From assembly GCA_017745295.1 (NCBI GenBank), contig JAGHZR010000001.1, positions 248,001 through 312,000 of the forward strand: a stretch of DNA of 64,000 nt, written 5' to 3'. The notes below the pieces were generated by a model, which had not been told where the DNA came from, searched no databases, and saw only the letters and a list, made by a program, of their open reading frames with translations. The stretch comes from Novosphingobium sp. GTDB lineage: Bacteria > Pseudomonadota > Alphaproteobacteria > Sphingomonadales > Sphingomonadaceae. Position numbers and translations under genes: made by a program. Shown here piece by piece: positions 42,163 through 50,729 of the stretch; position 1 is the stretch's first letter, and every line of letters starts with the position of its first letter.

Positions 42163-44559
42163 CTATTTTGAAGCCTTATTCACTAAAACAGCCGATTCAA
42201 TGCTTGGCTCATTTTGCTCGACTAGCTGTGCGTCCGGCCTTCGGTAAGGGTAATCAGACCACATTAGCGACACTTCGCTCTGTTCCTTGATAGAGAATAT
42301 TACCGAAGAATTTGCTTGCCCCAGTAAATTTCCATGAGGGATTATCGTTGGTACGCCAAAGGTTACCTCTCGAATTCCTTTGAGTACAGTCGGATAAGAA
42401 AGCCTTAATTCGCGACGACTTTGGTCCATGAACATTTCTTCGTATTGGCCATTCAGATTATAAAGGCGAGTCTGCATCCACCATGTTTTTGGGAAAAAGC
42501 TTTTAGCATCTGCAGAAAAGGCCGCTTGCCGCAGCTGCATTTCGCATATCATCATCTTCTCTAAGGATGGAAATTTATCTGGCGCTCTGTAATGGTCGAG
42601 GCCATTTCGTACCAATGCTAATTCTGAACGAAGAAAGGCCGCCGCCACTTCAGAGTAACTGCTTACATAGTTACGGAGTTCCGATTGATCGCAATTTGCC
42701 CAAAAGGGCATGTTGTGGAATGGAAATAAATTATCATCTTTAGATGAATAATGGGGGTAATGGGACAGAGGCCGGCTAACCATTTCTTGATCTTGCGCAA
42801 AGAGGCTTTCAAGCCATTTGACTGAAGCTGCCAGATAAGACAGCAGCACTCCCAAGGTATTCGATCCCGAGCTATTCCACAGCAGATCGTCGGGCGCAGA
42901 GATTACGCTGCCTACCGCCGCAATCGCCTCCTTGGGCTCATAGATGAACTTCCCTTCGAAGTGATCTTTACTGAACAACCAGACATTATAAGAGATCATT
43001 ATCTCTAGAAAATTCTCAAGATGCACAAACAAATTGACGCCGGAAGAACGGATCTTTTCTCTCGTCAATTCGCTAAATGGGTGCGTCTGTTGCGATAATT
43101 CATCCCTAAAGATGTCGAGATTCCGCACTAGGTTCTGGTATTCCTTTCCATACCGAGGAACATCAAAGCCAAATTTCCAAAGCAGACGATCGCATAAGTG
43201 AGCAGCATCTTCGTCATCGTATAATTCTATAATCAAAATATCTTTGATAAATTGCGTGATATCACTGCTGCATAGAATTAACTCGTTGACTGCTTCGCGT
43301 GGAGATTTGCTGTTTAAATACTGCAAGACCATCCCTGGCGTTGCCGGCCCTGCGGCTTTCAGGGCCCGCCACGATAGTTCAGTCAGACTGTCCGCGTCAT
43401 CATACGCAAACCAAATCGCCGTCGCCATCCGTATAATGGGATTCGCCTCACTGGACCGGATGCCGAGTGATGAAACGGCGCATGTCGCGCCTGATTCCGA
43501 TAGGCGAGTTCTCGCCAATCGGACTTCAGTAGAAGGTATAGCAATGTCGCCCTTGTTTATAAGGCCGTCAATCGTTGCGATGATATCTTCGTTGCTGCAT
43601 GCAAATATGATCTGAGAGAGGTGCTCCTCGGACAGAGTCCCCACAAAATCTGCCGGTGGCTTCGAGTATTCTTGTTTATTAAAGTGAAACTTTATTAGAT
43701 CCCATATTGATGCTTTGCATGTCTCTTTGCTAAGCAAGCCCAGAAGGATCAGTGACTTTTCGTCTCGGCTAAATTGTTCCTGTAAGAAGATAAATATGTC
43801 ACCATATCTGTCATCTACAAAATCGTCTGCCATAAGAGCTGTTACCGTTCCCCAGTGGGACGGAGGGCCCATAGTATTCTCGGCGTGAGACTCGATCAGG
43901 CTGACAGCTCGTCGCAGCGGCACACTATAATCAGACAAAGCAACTTCATGAAGATGATTACATCCGATATTATCACAATGCCACAACGGGATTTTTCGGC
44001 TTCCCCGAACTCGTCGAGCTTCTTGTGACTGTAATATCCCTAATGGGCCTGTGATATTATAACCATATTGATAAACTCCTTGCTCCGTATCGCGCAACAA
44101 TAGAGCGGTGCTTTCCGCAGATAAGTGATCAGCGCGCGGAAGATTGAAATCTCTATTATACTTATCGTATAAACGCCTCCCAAATCGGCTAGCGATTTTT
44201 ATACGTCCAGATGCCAAGTGCTTTGACAAGGCGTCAGCGATTTCTGTCGCAGAGCTTTTATTGATGTCGATAAAAATCTCTAAGTGATAAAACGAAATGA
44301 AAAAGGCAAGAGTTGCTGTTTTCCCCGGAAGATTCTGGAGTTCCGGGATCTCTGCTAGAATTTTGCTAGCATGCTCCGAAAGAGTTATACTCTCGCATAT
44401 CTCATCAGTGATTAACTGATCATCTGGCCACAGAATGCTAGAACATATCTGGCTGAGGTGGCTGAGTTCCAGCAGATGCTCAATTTCATCGCTAGCCCAT
44501 GGATCAATTTCCTCTCTGAGAGTGGTACTATTCTTCCAAACAGCTTCAATCTCTGACAT
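42163..44559 (-). CDS. Large protein with HEPN RNase motif, candidate defence gene
   Basis: The 798-aa product matches no family I know. It is clearly AT-richer than the genome, like the CBASS pair. Near residues 640-660 the helix FLRSELALVRNGLDHYR contains R651-N652-x-x-x-H656, the HEPN RNase signature (R-polar-x3-H). Residues 195-204 (CDNIGCNHLH) could bind zinc. No P-loop, TM helix or signal peptide is visible. The gene is monocistronic and at the right end of the element, opposite the CBASS flank. A role as an RNase-based abortive infection protein is inference. Confidence 0.6.
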   Translation of the reverse strand: MSEIEAVWKNSTTLREEIDPWASDEIEHLLELSHLSQICSSILWPDDQLITDEICESITLSEHASKILAEIPELQNLPGKTATLAFFISFYHLEIFIDINKSSATEIADALSKHLASGRIKIASRFGRRLYDKYNRDFNLPRADHLSAESTALLLRDTEQGVYQYGYNITGPLGILQSQEARRVRGSRKIPLWHCDNIGCNHLHEVALSDYSVPLRRAVSLIESHAENTMGPPSHWGTVTALMADDFVDDRYGDIFIFLQEQFSRDEKSLILLGLLSKETCKASIWDLIKFHFNKQEYSKPPADFVGTLSEEHLSQIIFACSNEDIIATIDGLINKGDIAIPSTEVRLARTRLSESGATCAVSSLGIRSSEANPIIRMATAIWFAYDDADSLTELSWRALKAAGPATPGMVLQYLNSKSPREAVNELILCSSDITQFIKDILIIELYDDEDAAHLCDRLLWKFGFDVPRYGKEYQNLVRNLDIFRDELSQQTHPFSELTREKIRSSGVNLFVHLENFLEIMISYNVWLFSKDHFEGKFIYEPKEAIAAVGSVISAPDDLLWNSSGSNTLGVLLSYLAASVKWLESLFAQDQEMVSRPLSHYPHYSSKDDNLFPFHNMPFWANCDQSELRNYVSSYSEVAAAFLRSELALVRNGLDHYRAPDKFPSLEKMMICEMQLRQAAFSADAKSFFPKTWWMQTRLYNLNGQYEEMFMDQSRRELRLSYPTVLKGIREVTFGVPTIIPHGNLLGQANSSVIFSIKEQSEVSLMWSDYPYRRPDAQLVEQNEPSIESAVLVNKASK

Positions 44560-45039
44560 GTTTTACCCCCATTTTAGTAAGTGAGATTGTCAGTCTATGT
44601 GTTTCATTGGCAAGTGAAATTTTGACCTTTTAGCCATAATTTGTCTGTTCAACAGGGGGGTAGAGATCGATGAGTATGGTTTGGTATTCGGCTCTGAGCC
44701 AAGGAAGTGTGCTGCCTGCATCGATTTGAAGTTCGGAATGCCGGAGTGGCGCGTCATGCTTGCGCTTAAGGCCTCGCCTCTCCAAGGGAGTTCGATCTGC
44801 GAACCGCCTATCGGCACACCCTGCAATCGCAGTTCGCTGCTAAGCTGTTTGCGCCGCACATCCGGGTTCTGACCGGGTCGAAATTCGAACTTTCACCGAG
44901 CCAAAGTGCTTTCGGTAGGAAGACGCCCAGTTCGGACTTCGGCACAATCTGGGTATCGCTTGGGCGACCCGGAAGATTGGGCAAATTCCGGCATCAGAAG
45001 CCTCGGGAACCCTGGGTTTCCGCCGTTCTATCGCTCGTG
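44560..45039. other. Non-coding right border of the element
   Basis: AT-rich upstream region of the HEPN-motif gene (44560-44660), then GC-rich sequence with no supported gene. GCCAAAGTGCTTTCGG at 44900 resembles 31830 at the left border. The right att repeat follows. Confidence 0.45.
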
Positions 45040-45078
45040 TTCGTAATGATGGGGTCACGTGTTCGAGTCACGTAAGCG
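45040..45078 (+). repeat. Right attachment site (attR): truncated tRNA-Thr 3' half
   Basis: Identical for 39 bp to 31743-31781. It continues as CACCA, but the acceptor side reads AAGCGCACCA rather than AAGCGGCACCA, one G short. There is no 5' half, so it is not a tRNA gene. Confidence 0.9.
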
Positions 45079-45205
45079 CACCAAACTTCCACTACTGATA
45101 TCTCAGGAGAAATCGCCATGGATGAGCACGACGACACCGAAGATCAGGATACGCATCACGTAAGCGCACCACTTCTCCATCCTTAGTCGTTCCGTAAGCG
45201 CACCA
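45068..45205 (+). repeat. Three repeated tRNA 3'-end fragments at the right border
   Basis: CGTAAGCGCACCA occurs at 45071-45083 (in attR), 45159-45171 and 45193-45205. The first two share 16 bp (TCACGTAAGCGCACCA). All three lack the same G compared with the intact tRNA. Confidence 0.85.
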
Positions 45206-45224
45206 TTCCTCACATTTTTGGAAC

Positions 45225-45860
45225 TCAGCCCACGCTGGCGAAGCTTACCGGATCGTCTCCCGGCTGCCATGGTCGCGCGAGGAGCATGGTATTTGTAAAC
45301 AACCTCGACTCCAGGTGATCGCGTAACCAGGTTTGCAGGTGGGCAAGTGGTTGTGCCGCGAACCAGTCGGGATCGGTGGCGGCGAACTGGCGGACGAAAG
45401 GCATGATCGCCATATCGGTTATTCCGCGTTTCGTGCCGCAAAGCTGGGGACTGTTCCCAAGGCGCGCGTCGATTTCGCGTAGAAAGGCGAGACCACCTCC
45501 CCGGTGCGCGGCAGCATCGCTGCCGTGGCGGTCAGGGTATTTGTAGCGATCGAGGTCGTGCTTGAAGGGGCCATCGTTAGCGGCGATCAGCGCTGCGTCG
45601 TCACGCGCGAGCCAGCCTTCGGGATCGTTGCGCTCCAAGGCCCAGCGCATGATGTCGAGGCTCTGGTCGATCACTGTACCATCGGGCAGCACCAGAACCG
45701 GCACCGTTCCCTTGGGCGAGGCTTCCAGCATTTCCGCCGGCTTGGCCGAAAGCTTCACTTCGCGCAGTTCGCAGGTCGTGCCGCTTACCAACAGCGCCAA
45801 CCGCGCCCGCATCGCATAGGGGCAGCGGCGGAAGCTGTAGAGGATGGGATCAGTCGGCAT
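45225..45860 (-). CDS. Glutathione S-transferase-like protein
   Basis: The start at 45860 ([23 protein letters not shown]) gives 211 aa. A thioredoxin-fold N-terminal domain has the motif [10 protein letters not shown], an exposed Cys like the glutaredoxin/GST type, followed by [22 protein letters not shown], which is the glutathione gamma-glutamyl site region (cis-Pro, then D-S). A helical C-terminal domain follows ([15 protein letters not shown]). The 5' end overlaps the trhO stop by 11 bp, so they are cotranscribed. Confidence 0.82.
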   Translation of the reverse strand: MPTDPILYSFRRCPYAMRARLALLVSGTTCELREVKLSAKPAEMLEASPKGTVPVLVLPDGTVIDQSLDIMRWALERNDPEGWLARDDAALIAANDGPFKHDLDRYKYPDRHGSDAAAHRGGGLAFLREIDARLGNSPQLCGTKRGITDMAIMPFVRQFAATDPDWFAAQPLAHLQTWLRDHLESRLFTNTMLLARPWQPGDDPVSFASVG

Positions 45861-46869
45861 CGGTATCGACGGCATTCTCCGGCCTGCGCACGGCGCCGAC
45901 GTGTAGTTCGCCGCGTGCCGCCGCAAGGTTTTCCTGGCGATGACGCTCGCGATAGGATGCGCGCTGCTCGTCGCTGCGCTCATGGTGGCAGGCCGGGCAG
46001 CTCACGCCTTCCTCGTAGAGCGGCGAGGTCTGGTCTTCGGCATTCACCGGGCGGCGGCAGGCGTGGCACAGGGCATGGCTGCCTTGCACCAGACCGTGGC
46101 GGATGGTGACGCGCTGGTCGAAGACGAAGCATTCGCCCTGCCACAGGCTTTCTTCCTCGGGCACTGTCTCCAAATACTTGAGGATGCCGCCCTTGAGGTG
46201 GAAGACGTCCTCCACGCCTTCCTGCTTGAGGAACGCGGTGGACTTCTCGCAGCGGATGCCGCCGGTGCAGAACATCGCGACTTTCGGCGGCTTTCCGCCT
46301 TCGCGCTTCGCCGCCAGCAGCTTCTCGCGCTCGGTGCGGAACCACTCGGGGAAGTCGCGGAAGGTCGCGGTGTGCGGGTCGATCGCGCCTGCAAACGTGC
46401 CGACCGCCACTTCGTAGTCGTTGCGTGTGTCGATCACGATCGTATCGGGATCGGAGATCAGCGCGTTCCAATCCTGCGGCTCGACATAAGTGCCGACCAC
46501 CGAGAGCGGATCGATATCGGGCTGGCCCATCGTCACGATCTCGCGCTTGAGGCGGACTTTCATGCGGTGGAACGGCATGTCCTCGGCGCCGGAGAGCTTC
46601 ACATCCACGTCCGCGCAGCCCGGCAGTGCCCGGACATGGGCGAGCAGGCGCGCGATGCCTTCGTGGCTACCGGCAACCGTGCCGTTGATGCCTTCGGCCG
46701 CGAGCAGCAGGGTGCCCTTGATGCCCTCCTCCTCGCAGAGCGCCAAGAGCGGGGCGCGCAGTGCGGCGAAATCCGCGAAGCGGGTGAACTGATAGAGCGC
46801 CGCGACGCATATCGGAGCACGGCCGACGCTATCGCCGGAAGGGGTCAGGGGATCACAGCCATTCTGCAT
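45850..46869 (-). CDS. trhO: tRNA uridine(34) hydroxylase TrhO (rhodanese-family)
   Basis: TrhO (YceA) hydroxylates U34 of certain tRNAs using O2. The ATG at 46869 gives 339 aa. An N-terminal acylphosphatase-like domain ([25 protein letters not shown]) is followed by a rhodanese domain with the catalytic Cys in [13 protein letters not shown]. The C-terminal tail has [12 protein letters not shown] and [10 protein letters not shown], a zinc-binding pattern frequent in this family. Confidence 0.92.
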   Translation of the reverse strand: MQNGCDPLTPSGDSVGRAPICVAALYQFTRFADFAALRAPLLALCEEEGIKGTLLLAAEGINGTVAGSHEGIARLLAHVRALPGCADVDVKLSGAEDMPFHRMKVRLKREIVTMGQPDIDPLSVVGTYVEPQDWNALISDPDTIVIDTRNDYEVAVGTFAGAIDPHTATFRDFPEWFRTEREKLLAAKREGGKPPKVAMFCTGGIRCEKSTAFLKQEGVEDVFHLKGGILKYLETVPEEESLWQGECFVFDQRVTIRHGLVQGSHALCHACRRPVNAEDQTSPLYEEGVSCPACHHERSDEQRASYRERHRQENLAAARGELHVGAVRRPENAVDTDAD

Positions 46870-46924
46870 GGCGCGGCCCTTAGCGCGGAATCGCGGAAAA
46901 ATGAATGCCGCGCAGGCAAGAAGA

Positions 46925-46951
46925 AACCCCGGCAAGCTCGGCTCACCGGGG
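46925..46951 (-). terminator. Terminator of nrdA
   Basis: ACCCCGG (46925-46931) pairs with CCGGGGT (46945-46951). Read on the minus strand the stem is followed by TTCTTCTT. It lies 46 bp after the nrdA stop. Confidence 0.7.
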
Positions 46952-46996
46952 TCTCCTGAAAATCGCCTGTGCAATCAGATCACTGGCAGGCCCCAA

Positions 46997-49138
46997 TCAC
47001 TGGCAGGCCAGACACTCGTCGTAGTCGGTGGTCTCGCCGATCTCGAACTTGGGCGCTTCGGGCGTGTTGTCCGCCTCGACGCCGCCACCGCCCGCGAAGC
47101 CAGCGCGCTGCACCGACTTCGAGCGCAGGTAGTAGAGCGACTTGATGCCCTTCTCCCAGGCCTGGAAGTGCAGCATCATCAGGTCCCACTTGTCGACGTC
47201 GGCCGGGATGAACAGGTTCAGCGACTGCGCCTGGTCGATATAGGGCGTGCGGTCGGCGGCGAATTCGAGCAGCCAGCGCTGGTCGATCTCGAAGCTGGTC
47301 TTGTAGACCGCCTTCTCGTCCGGCGTCAGGAAGTCGAGGTGCTGGACCGAGCCGCCGTGCTCCAGGATCGAATTCCACACGTTGTTGGAATCCTTGCTCT
47401 TCGAGGCGAGCAGCTTCTCCAGATAGGGGTTCTTCACCACGAAGCTGCCCGAGAGCGTCTTGTGGGTGTAGATGTTCGCCGGGATCGGCTCGATGCAGGC
47501 CGACGTACCGCCGCAGATGATCGAGATCGACGCGGTCGGCGCGATCGCCATCTTGCAGCTGAAGCGCTGCATCACGCCCATGTCGGCCGCGTCCGGGCAA
47601 GCGCCACGTTCCTGCGCGAGCATGAGCGAGGCCTCGTCCGCCTTGGCGGCGATGTGCTGGAACATCTGCATGTTCAGCGCCTTGGCCATTGCGCTCTCGA
47701 AGGCGATGCCGCGCTTCTGGAGATACGAGTGATAGCCCATGACGCCCATGCCGACCGAGCGCTCACGCGCGGCGGAATAGCGGGCGCGGGCCATCTCGTC
47801 CGGCGCACGGTCGATGTAGTCCTGCAGGACGTTGTCGAGGAAGCGCAGCACGTCTTCGACGAAGCGCTTCTCGCCCTTCCACTCTTCCCAGGTTTCCAGG
47901 TTGAGCGAGGAGAGGCAGCATACCGCGGTGCGGTCGTTGCCGAGGTGGTCGCGGCCGGTCGGCAGGGTGATTTCCGAGCAGAGGTTCGAGGTCGAGACCT
48001 TGAGGCCGAGATCGCGATGATGCTTGGGCATCGTGCGGTTCACGGTGTCGGAGAACACCAGATAAGGCTCACCGGTGGCGAGGCGGACCTCGACCAGCTT
48101 CTGGAACAGCGAGCGGGCGTGGACGGTGCCGCGCACCGAACCGTCCTTGGGGCTCTTGAGGTCGAAGTCGGTGCCGTCGCGGACGGCTTCCATGAACTCG
48201 TCGGTCAGCAGCACGCCGTGGTGCAGGTTGAGCGCCTTGCGGTTGAAGTCGCCCGAAGTCTTGCGGATCTCAAGGAACTCCTCGATCTCGGGGTGCGAGA
48301 CATCGAGGTAGCAGGCCGCCGAACCGCGACGCAGCGAACCCTGCGAGATCGCGAGGGTCAGAGAATCCATCACGCGCACGAAGGGAATGATGCCGCTGGT
48401 CTTGCCGTTGAGGCCCACCGGCTCGCCGATGCCGCGCACGTTGCCCCAGTAAGTGCCGATGCCGCCGCCGCGCGACGCAAGCCAGACGTTCTCGTTCCAG
48501 GTGGAGACGATGCCTTCGAGGCTGTCGTCCACCGAGTTGAGGTAGCACGAGATGGGAAGGCCGCGCCCGGTGCCGCCGTTCGAGAGAACGGGGGTGGCAG
48601 GCATGAACCACAGCTTCGAGATGTAGTCGTAGAGACGCTGGGCGTGCTCCTGGTCGTCCGCATAGGCATCGGCCACGCGAGCGAAGAGGTCCTGGTACTT
48701 CTCGCCAGGCAGCAGGTAGCGGTCGTCGAGCGTTTCCTTGCCGAAATCGGTCAGCAGCGCGTCACGAGCATCGTCGGTGACGATGGTGAAGCGGCGCGCA
48801 TTGATCGTCTTCGAATCGGGACGCGCCTTTGCTTCGGGCGCGGCGGTAACGGCCGCCAGCATGGCGTCGGCCACAAGAGCGGCCGTAGCGGTATCGGTCT
48901 TGTCCATCGCGATCGCCGGGCCCTCGCCCGCCTCCTTTTCCTTTTTCGCCGCTGCCTTCTTCACGGGTCTGGCCTTTTCGGCGACCTTTTCAGGCTTAAC
49001 CGTTTCAACCGTAGGGGCCGGAGCCCGCGGCGAAGTCTCGAAACCGGGCATTTCAACCTGCCCATCATCCTGAATCATATCTGCCTGCATAGTGTCGGAG
49101 CTGTTCACGTCAGCGTCGCTTCCGTTCCTGAAATCCAA
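46997..49138 (-). CDS. nrdA: Ribonucleoside-diphosphate reductase alpha subunit (class Ia)
   Basis: NrdA reduces ribonucleotides to deoxyribonucleotides with NrdB (not in the window). The 713-aa product has the conserved core: ISCYLNSVDDSLEGI (first redox Cys), SNLCSEI (active-site Cys with SNLCSEI), NLETWEEW, and IAPTASISII. The C-terminal redox pair is ECLACQ. The first 110 residues are Lys/Ala/Glu-rich low complexity, not an ATP-cone (which would contain a typical KRDG start). The proposed start is the first ATG after a structured region; starts nearer residue 30 are possible. Confidence 0.94.
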   Translation of the reverse strand: MDFRNGSDADVNSSDTMQADMIQDDGQVEMPGFETSPRAPAPTVETVKPEKVAEKARPVKKAAAKKEKEAGEGPAIAMDKTDTATAALVADAMLAAVTAAPEAKARPDSKTINARRFTIVTDDARDALLTDFGKETLDDRYLLPGEKYQDLFARVADAYADDQEHAQRLYDYISKLWFMPATPVLSNGGTGRGLPISCYLNSVDDSLEGIVSTWNENVWLASRGGGIGTYWGNVRGIGEPVGLNGKTSGIIPFVRVMDSLTLAISQGSLRRGSAACYLDVSHPEIEEFLEIRKTSGDFNRKALNLHHGVLLTDEFMEAVRDGTDFDLKSPKDGSVRGTVHARSLFQKLVEVRLATGEPYLVFSDTVNRTMPKHHRDLGLKVSTSNLCSEITLPTGRDHLGNDRTAVCCLSSLNLETWEEWKGEKRFVEDVLRFLDNVLQDYIDRAPDEMARARYSAARERSVGMGVMGYHSYLQKRGIAFESAMAKALNMQMFQHIAAKADEASLMLAQERGACPDAADMGVMQRFSCKMAIAPTASISIICGGTSACIEPIPANIYTHKTLSGSFVVKNPYLEKLLASKSKDSNNVWNSILEHGGSVQHLDFLTPDEKAVYKTSFEIDQRWLLEFAADRTPYIDQAQSLNLFIPADVDKWDLMMLHFQAWEKGIKSLYYLRSKSVQRAGFAGGGGVEADNTPEAPKFEIGETTDYDECLACQ

Positions 49139-49165
49139 TGTCGCCCCCGCTTGCTCAAAATCCGC

Positions 49166-49267
49166 TTAGAGCAGCTTCCGACCCGACTGCATCGGGTCAG
49201 CTGCTCTAAATTTCTGTTCTTCCGCATTTTCCGAGTCATCAGGTGCCTCCACCTGATTAGAAAATGC
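49166..49267. promoter_or_regulatory. Tandem hairpins just upstream of nrdA
   Basis: Hairpin 1 (49166-49209): TTAGAGCAGC pairs with GCTGCTCTAA, with an inner stem GACCCGA/TCGGGTC. Hairpin 2 (49224-49267): GCATTTTC pairs with GAAAATGC, with inner stem ATCAGGTG/CACCTGAT and loop CCTC. They begin 27 bp before the nrdA start. They could be leader RNA structures or a mobile palindromic element. Confidence 0.6.
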
Positions 49268-49997
49268 TCCAAAGCCACCCGTTCATCAGAACCCGTTTCC
49301 GGGTCCTGTCATCGAAGCGCCAGAAAGCGCGTTCAGCATTGCCCCAGGTCCGGCCCCATCCATTTCCGTGCCTGTCCCGATTCGTCGCTCGACGCACCGC
49401 GGACGGCTGAAAACAGATCACGAAATTCCTGACCGACCCTGGCGCGCGCTGCTCGCAAAACGCTCCGGACACCGGAAAACCGCCTTTCGGGACCCCTGAC
49501 GGCCCAAGGACGAATTCTCTAGGTCTAGATGCCCCGCGATCGACGCGCCACAACCCATAGTGCCTGTTCTGGAAATTGACGCAAGGGGGCAGGCTCCATG
49601 GAAGCGCCCGGCAAGTCTTGCCTCTTTACAGGCGGAGCGGTGTCGCGACGCGCGGGAACTCCGTCATCCGGCTCTCGCGCAAGAGGCTATTTCGAGACCC
49701 CGGTGAAAAATTTTTCCACATAAAACGGCGGTGAGACGAATCCCGTTTACGACGAAACGAGTCCCCCGGTTTGCGGACATTCCTACTCTGTCGAGGCACT
49801 TGGACAGCGTTTCCTGCGTTCTCGGGAAGCGATGCCCGCCCGGGCGAATCCCGCCGCGCTTCCTGTCGAGCACGATACCCCTTTCGACGAGGCGCGATTG
49901 CAACCCGCGCCGCGCTCGCGACTTTAGGACGCGCAGCCTTCGGCCAGACTCTTCGGCCAAACCAGACTCTCCGTCAAAACAGGGACTTCGACGAGAC
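49268..49997. other. Long intergenic region (730 bp) between nrdA and the GlsB-like gene
   Basis: No supported gene. It contains the palindrome GTGAAAAATTTTTCCAC (49703-49719), which includes TTTTCCACA, one mismatch from the DnaA-box consensus. The promoters of nrdA and of the GlsB-like gene are expected here. Confidence 0.45.
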
Positions 49998-50243
49998 ATG
50001 ATCAATATCATCAGCGCCATCATCAGCGGCCTCATCATTGGCGCCCTGGCGCGCTTCTTCTATCCCGGCGCGGTCGAGATGGGATGGATCGCGACGGTCC
50101 TGCTCGGCATCGGCGGTTCCCTGGTGGCCGGTCTCGTCACCACGCGCGGGCAGGCGGACTTCCAGCGCGCCGGGTGCCTGGCCTCGATCATCGGCGCCAT
50201 CGCGCTGATCTTCATCGGCCGCCTTCTCGGCATCGGCATGTAA
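49998..50243 (+). CDS. GlsB/YeaQ/YmgE family stress-response membrane protein
   Basis: The ATG at 49998 gives 81 aa with three TM segments and the family pattern (IISGLIIGALARFFYPG, GWIATVLLGIGGSLVAG, SIIGAIALIFIGRLLG). Family members are induced by stress or in stationary phase. Their molecular role is not known. Longer frames upstream lack the pattern. Confidence 0.85.
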   Translation: MINIISAIISGLIIGALARFFYPGAVEMGWIATVLLGIGGSLVAGLVTTRGQADFQRAGCLASIIGAIALIFIGRLLGIGM

Positions 50244-50294
50244 CGGATCGCCGCGCCCTTCCCCTCGCCGGGCGCAGGCGGTAACAGGGCCGTC

Positions 50295-50507
50295 ATGGCC
50301 GAGATCATCAACCTTCGCATGGCCCGCAAGGCCAAGGCGCGCGATGCCGACAAGCATCAGGCGGACGAGAGCCGCGCGCGCCATGGCCGCACCAGGGCCG
50401 AGCGCGCCGCCGCTGAGGCCGAAGCCGCGCGCCTCACCCGCACGGTCGAGGGCGCCAGACGCGAGCGCCCCGAAGCGGAAGGCCCCGAAGCGGAGAGCAC
50501 GGACTGA
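50295..50507 (+). CDS. DUF4169 family protein
   Basis: The 70-aa product begins MAEIINLRMARKAKAR, the standard DUF4169 N-terminus, and continues as a charged helix (ADESRARHGRTRAERAAAEAEAARL). Function unknown. Its stop is adjacent to the next gene (TGATG). Confidence 0.82.
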   Translation: MAEIINLRMARKAKARDADKHQADESRARHGRTRAERAAAEAEAARLTRTVEGARRERPEAEGPEAESTD

Positions 50508-50713
50508 TGCGCACCACCTACCTCGAGGCCACCGTGCGCCTCTACCACCTCGATTCCGGCCCTGAGGGCGGCGCGGCCAGCACCCTGTTTTACGGCTCGC
50601 TATCGGAAGCGATGGATATGGCCGCCCGTCAGCCCGAAGAGGTGCAGGACGGCCTGTTCATCGCCACCGACAACGATGTGGTGGCCTACCTCGATCTCCT
50701 CGAAGGCTGGTAA
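50507..50713 (+). CDS. Small hypothetical protein
   Basis: The 68-aa product (MRTTYLEATVRLYHLDSG...DNDVVAYLDLLEGW) is coupled to the DUF4169 gene by a one-base overlap. It is acidic and alpha/beta in character, with no signal or TM segment. Conservation of the pair cannot be tested here. Confidence 0.65.
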   Translation: MRTTYLEATVRLYHLDSGPEGGAASTLFYGSLSEAMDMAARQPEEVQDGLFIATDNDVVAYLDLLEGW

Positions 50714-50729
50714 GCCCCGACTTTCCCCA

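Larger units (their letters stand above)
31743..45078. mobile_element. Satellite-like integrative element in tRNA-Thr carrying CBASS
   Basis: The 13.3-kb element lies between two 39-bp direct repeats, the left one in tRNA-Thr(CGT). It encodes a tyrosine integrase (39072-40223), a VapE-type P-loop protein, GIY-YIG-like and SNase-like proteins, several small membrane proteins and a truncated LysR-type protein. Its two flanks are visibly AT-richer than the core and hold defence genes: Cap15/CD-NTase plus a DUF5677-like gene on the left, a HEPN-motif protein on the right. No capsid, portal, terminase, tail, relaxase or type IV secretion genes are present. The integrase is central rather than next to the tRNA, so the element may be composite. 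Confidence 0.87.

Noticed and set aside
45040..45083. Possible second tRNA-Thr gene
   Set aside because: Only the anticodon loop to acceptor end is present and the acceptor side lacks one G; there is no 5' half. It is the attR copy.
49257..49553. 98-codon minus-strand frame in the gap upstream of nrdA
   Set aside because: Rich in Arg, Trp and Gly with no recognisable domain, and it runs through hairpin 2; probably non-coding.
49703..49719. DnaA box and replication origin
   Set aside because: A single near-match (TTTTCCACA) inside an AT-rich palindrome is not enough, and no dnaA, repA or parAB genes are near.
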